Assembly (NCBI RefSeq): GCF_013137895.1 | Contig: NZ_CP053538.1 | Coordinates: 3,937,001 to 4,001,000, forward strand | Direction: 5' to 3' | Length of the DNA stretch: 64,000 nucleotides | Source: Hymenobacter taeanensis | Lineage (GTDB): Bacteria > Bacteroidota > Bacteroidia > Cytophagales > Hymenobacteraceae | Part shown: positions 62,818-64,000 of the stretch, piece by piece | Position numbering within the stretch: position 1 is the stretch's first letter | Layout: every line of letters starts with the position of its first letter | Made by a program: the position numbers and the translations under genes | The notes under the pieces: generated by a model | What the model was told of the DNA's origin: nothing | Seen by the model: only the letters and a program-made list of their open reading frames with translations | The model's database searches: none

Positions 62818-64000
62818 TTAGTGTAGAATTAACTGCTGTGGAATGAGAGGGAGCCCAGTACCCTGTAGATACAGTAGGTATACGCCAGCATTTAAGAAAG
62901 CAGGTAGTTGCAGAGGAACCGCCAGTTGGGTGATTTTATTTAGGGTATGGTTTAGAACAGTACGACCACTCAAGTCACGCAGAGTAATTTGTACAGGCTC
63001 CGGAGTAGCCTTTGGCAGTAACAGCGTTACGCGGTCAGTGGCCGGATTCGGGTACAGGGCGAATTGGTTTGACTGCTCTTTCGCTACAGCCAGAATGCTT
63101 GCACGAAGTAGAACGGTTTTTATCTCAGAGTAGCGTACGCCACTGGCACCCGACTGCCGCAACCGGTAAAAAGCCTGTTTCATATTTGCTACTCCCTGAT
63201 CCTGAAAGGTGTACTTCAGCGGTTGGGCCGTAATGCCCTGACTGGCAACAAGGGCAATTTGCTGCCACGTACTGGCATCAGGGGAACGCTCTACGGCATA
63301 GCCGGCCGTGCTGCCTTCGCTGGTCATAGACCATTCCAAATCCACTGTGCCCGGCTGTGGCTGAGCCGCGGTAAAGCTCGACATCTGGGTTGAAAGCGGG
63401 TTGATAGTTGGCGATAGAGAGCCAAACGTAAAGATGCCAGAGCCGCTGACCGGTTGGCCCGATGCTACAACGCCTGCGCTCAAACCGCCCCCCAGGCTAC
63501 TATTTCCGACAGTTGTCCAAGCACTGCCATTATAGCGTGCTACCTGCAGATCCTGCGAAAAGTCGTCTATGCCACTGCGGAAAGCGTTTTCCCAATACAG
63601 TCCTACCGTAACCGGACTAGCTGAGGCTGACCCTTCCAAAATCCAGTGTTCAACCTGGCTTACCTCACTCAAGGGGGCCGTAGCCGTGCGAATGGTGAAA
63701 GAAGCCGGTATGTATTCAGCTGTGAAAGTCGTAGTAGTGTCTGCTGGAGCCGTAATGCTTAGTCGGGCCCATTGGCCGCCTTTCCCCAGGGGAAACACAA
63801 ATGCCTGCCCGCCTTGCTTACGGATTGGACCTTCAACATAAGAACTGGGGCTGCCTTCCGTGGCCGTGGCGTGGTTGCTGACGGTAAGCAGGGCAGAGGG
63901 GGAGGTTTGCAGCAGCCCTTGGATTAATGTAAGGGCCCCCGTCAGGGTAAAAGGAGCGGCCATGGTCAGGTTTTTACCAGGCGCATTCAGCGTCAGGTTC
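62818..64000 (-). CDS. T9SS cargo protein with C-terminal sorting domain (5-prime end outside window)
   Basis: At least 393 residues; the frame stays open upstream of the internal ATG at 63961-63963 to the window edge, so the start is missing. The final 80 residues form a type A sorting domain (LYPNPATDRVTLLLP, LRDLSGRTVLNHTL, GVYLLYLQGTG, QQLILH), which directs export by the type IX secretion system and removal of the tail. The visible part is strand-rich (repeated TALT, VTG, SGASG segments) and includes a fibronectin-like stretch before the tail. Function of the cargo cannot be told. It links to PorX (25.8 kb), a T9SS regulator. Confidence 0.88.
   Translation of the reverse strand, partial: NLTLNAPGKNLTMAAPFTLTGALTLIQGLLQTSPSALLTVSNHATATEGSPSSYVEGPIRKQGGQAFVFPLGKGGQWARLSITAPADTTTTFTAEYIPASFTIRTATAPLSEVSQVEHWILEGSASASPVTVGLYWENAFRSGIDDFSQDLQVARYNGSAWTTVGNSSLGGGLSAGVVASGQPVSGSGIFTFGSLSPTINPLSTQMSSFTAAQPQPGTVDLEWSMTSEGSTAGYAVERSPDASTWQQIALVASQGITAQPLKYTFQDQGVANMKQAFYRLRQSGASGVRYSEIKTVLLRASILAVAKEQSNQFALYPNPATDRVTLLLPKATPEPVQITLRDLSGRTVLNHTLNKITQLAVPLQLPAFLNAGVYLLYLQGTGLPLIPQQLILH

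Overview
The window looks like a chromosomal stretch from a GC-rich member of Bacteroidota, most like Hymenobacter or a close relative. The evidence is a PorX-type receiver-PglZ protein, a type IX secretion sorting domain, an LpxC-FabZ fusion inside an lpx cluster, SusC/OMP-type beta-barrel receptors, few Shine-Dalgarno sequences and TAnnTTTG-like promoters. No rRNA, tRNA, CRISPR array, prophage or complete insertion sequence is visible.

Layout. 1-3.2 kb: end of a sugar-related protein, a lipoprotein aldose 1-epimerase and a sodium/sugar symporter. 3.3-5.3 kb: small conserved protein, LuxC-like acyl-CoA reductase and a divergent ferredoxin. 5.4-14 kb: valS, an S9 oligopeptidase, an outer-membrane receptor and a nitroreductase broken by one stop codon. 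14-19.6 kb: E2 acyltransferase, cinA, tandem DUF4197 proteins and a very acidic small protein. 19.9-25.4 kb: minus-strand run of ABC ATPase, lpxA, lpxC-fabZ, lpxD and an HD phosphohydrolase. 25.8-28.6 kb: porX and a membrane endonuclease/exonuclease/phosphatase-fold protein. 29-33 kb: periplasmic molybdenum aldehyde oxidoreductase paoABC with a frameshifted large subunit. 33.4-42.2 kb: secreted nuclease, DUF3140 protein, two paralogous receptors around a MarR regulator, and an aminotransferase. 42.3-47.6 kb: tsaE, ald, double GNAT, flavin reductase and M28 peptidase. 47.8-57.3 kb: a carboxylate/acetate module consisting of a transposase-derived zinc-ribbon/HTH protein, porin, MHS-type MFS transporter, small membrane protein, SSS-STAC-histidine kinase, receiver-only regulator and acetyl-CoA synthetase. 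57.6-64 kb: histidine phosphatase, fumarylacetoacetase, an AT-rich orphan, Nfu, Mrp and a T9SS cargo protein cut by the window end.

The most unusual signals are non-coding. (1) Six gaps between co-directional genes (all four gaps of the ABC-lpx-HD run, tsaE/ald, and the gap before the SSS kinase) are filled by degenerate 7-bp-period repeats arranged as two complementary arms; each gap has its own sequence but the same architecture. (2) The 7-mer TGGCCTA/TAGGCCA occurs more than 50 times by eye, in genes and gaps, against roughly 8-12 expected. (3) Paired palindromes precede marR and one of the flanking receptors. The CrbS-like SSS kinase next to acs, with a regulator lacking a DNA-binding domain and a domesticated transposase module at the head of the cluster, is the best candidate for an undescribed regulatory system.
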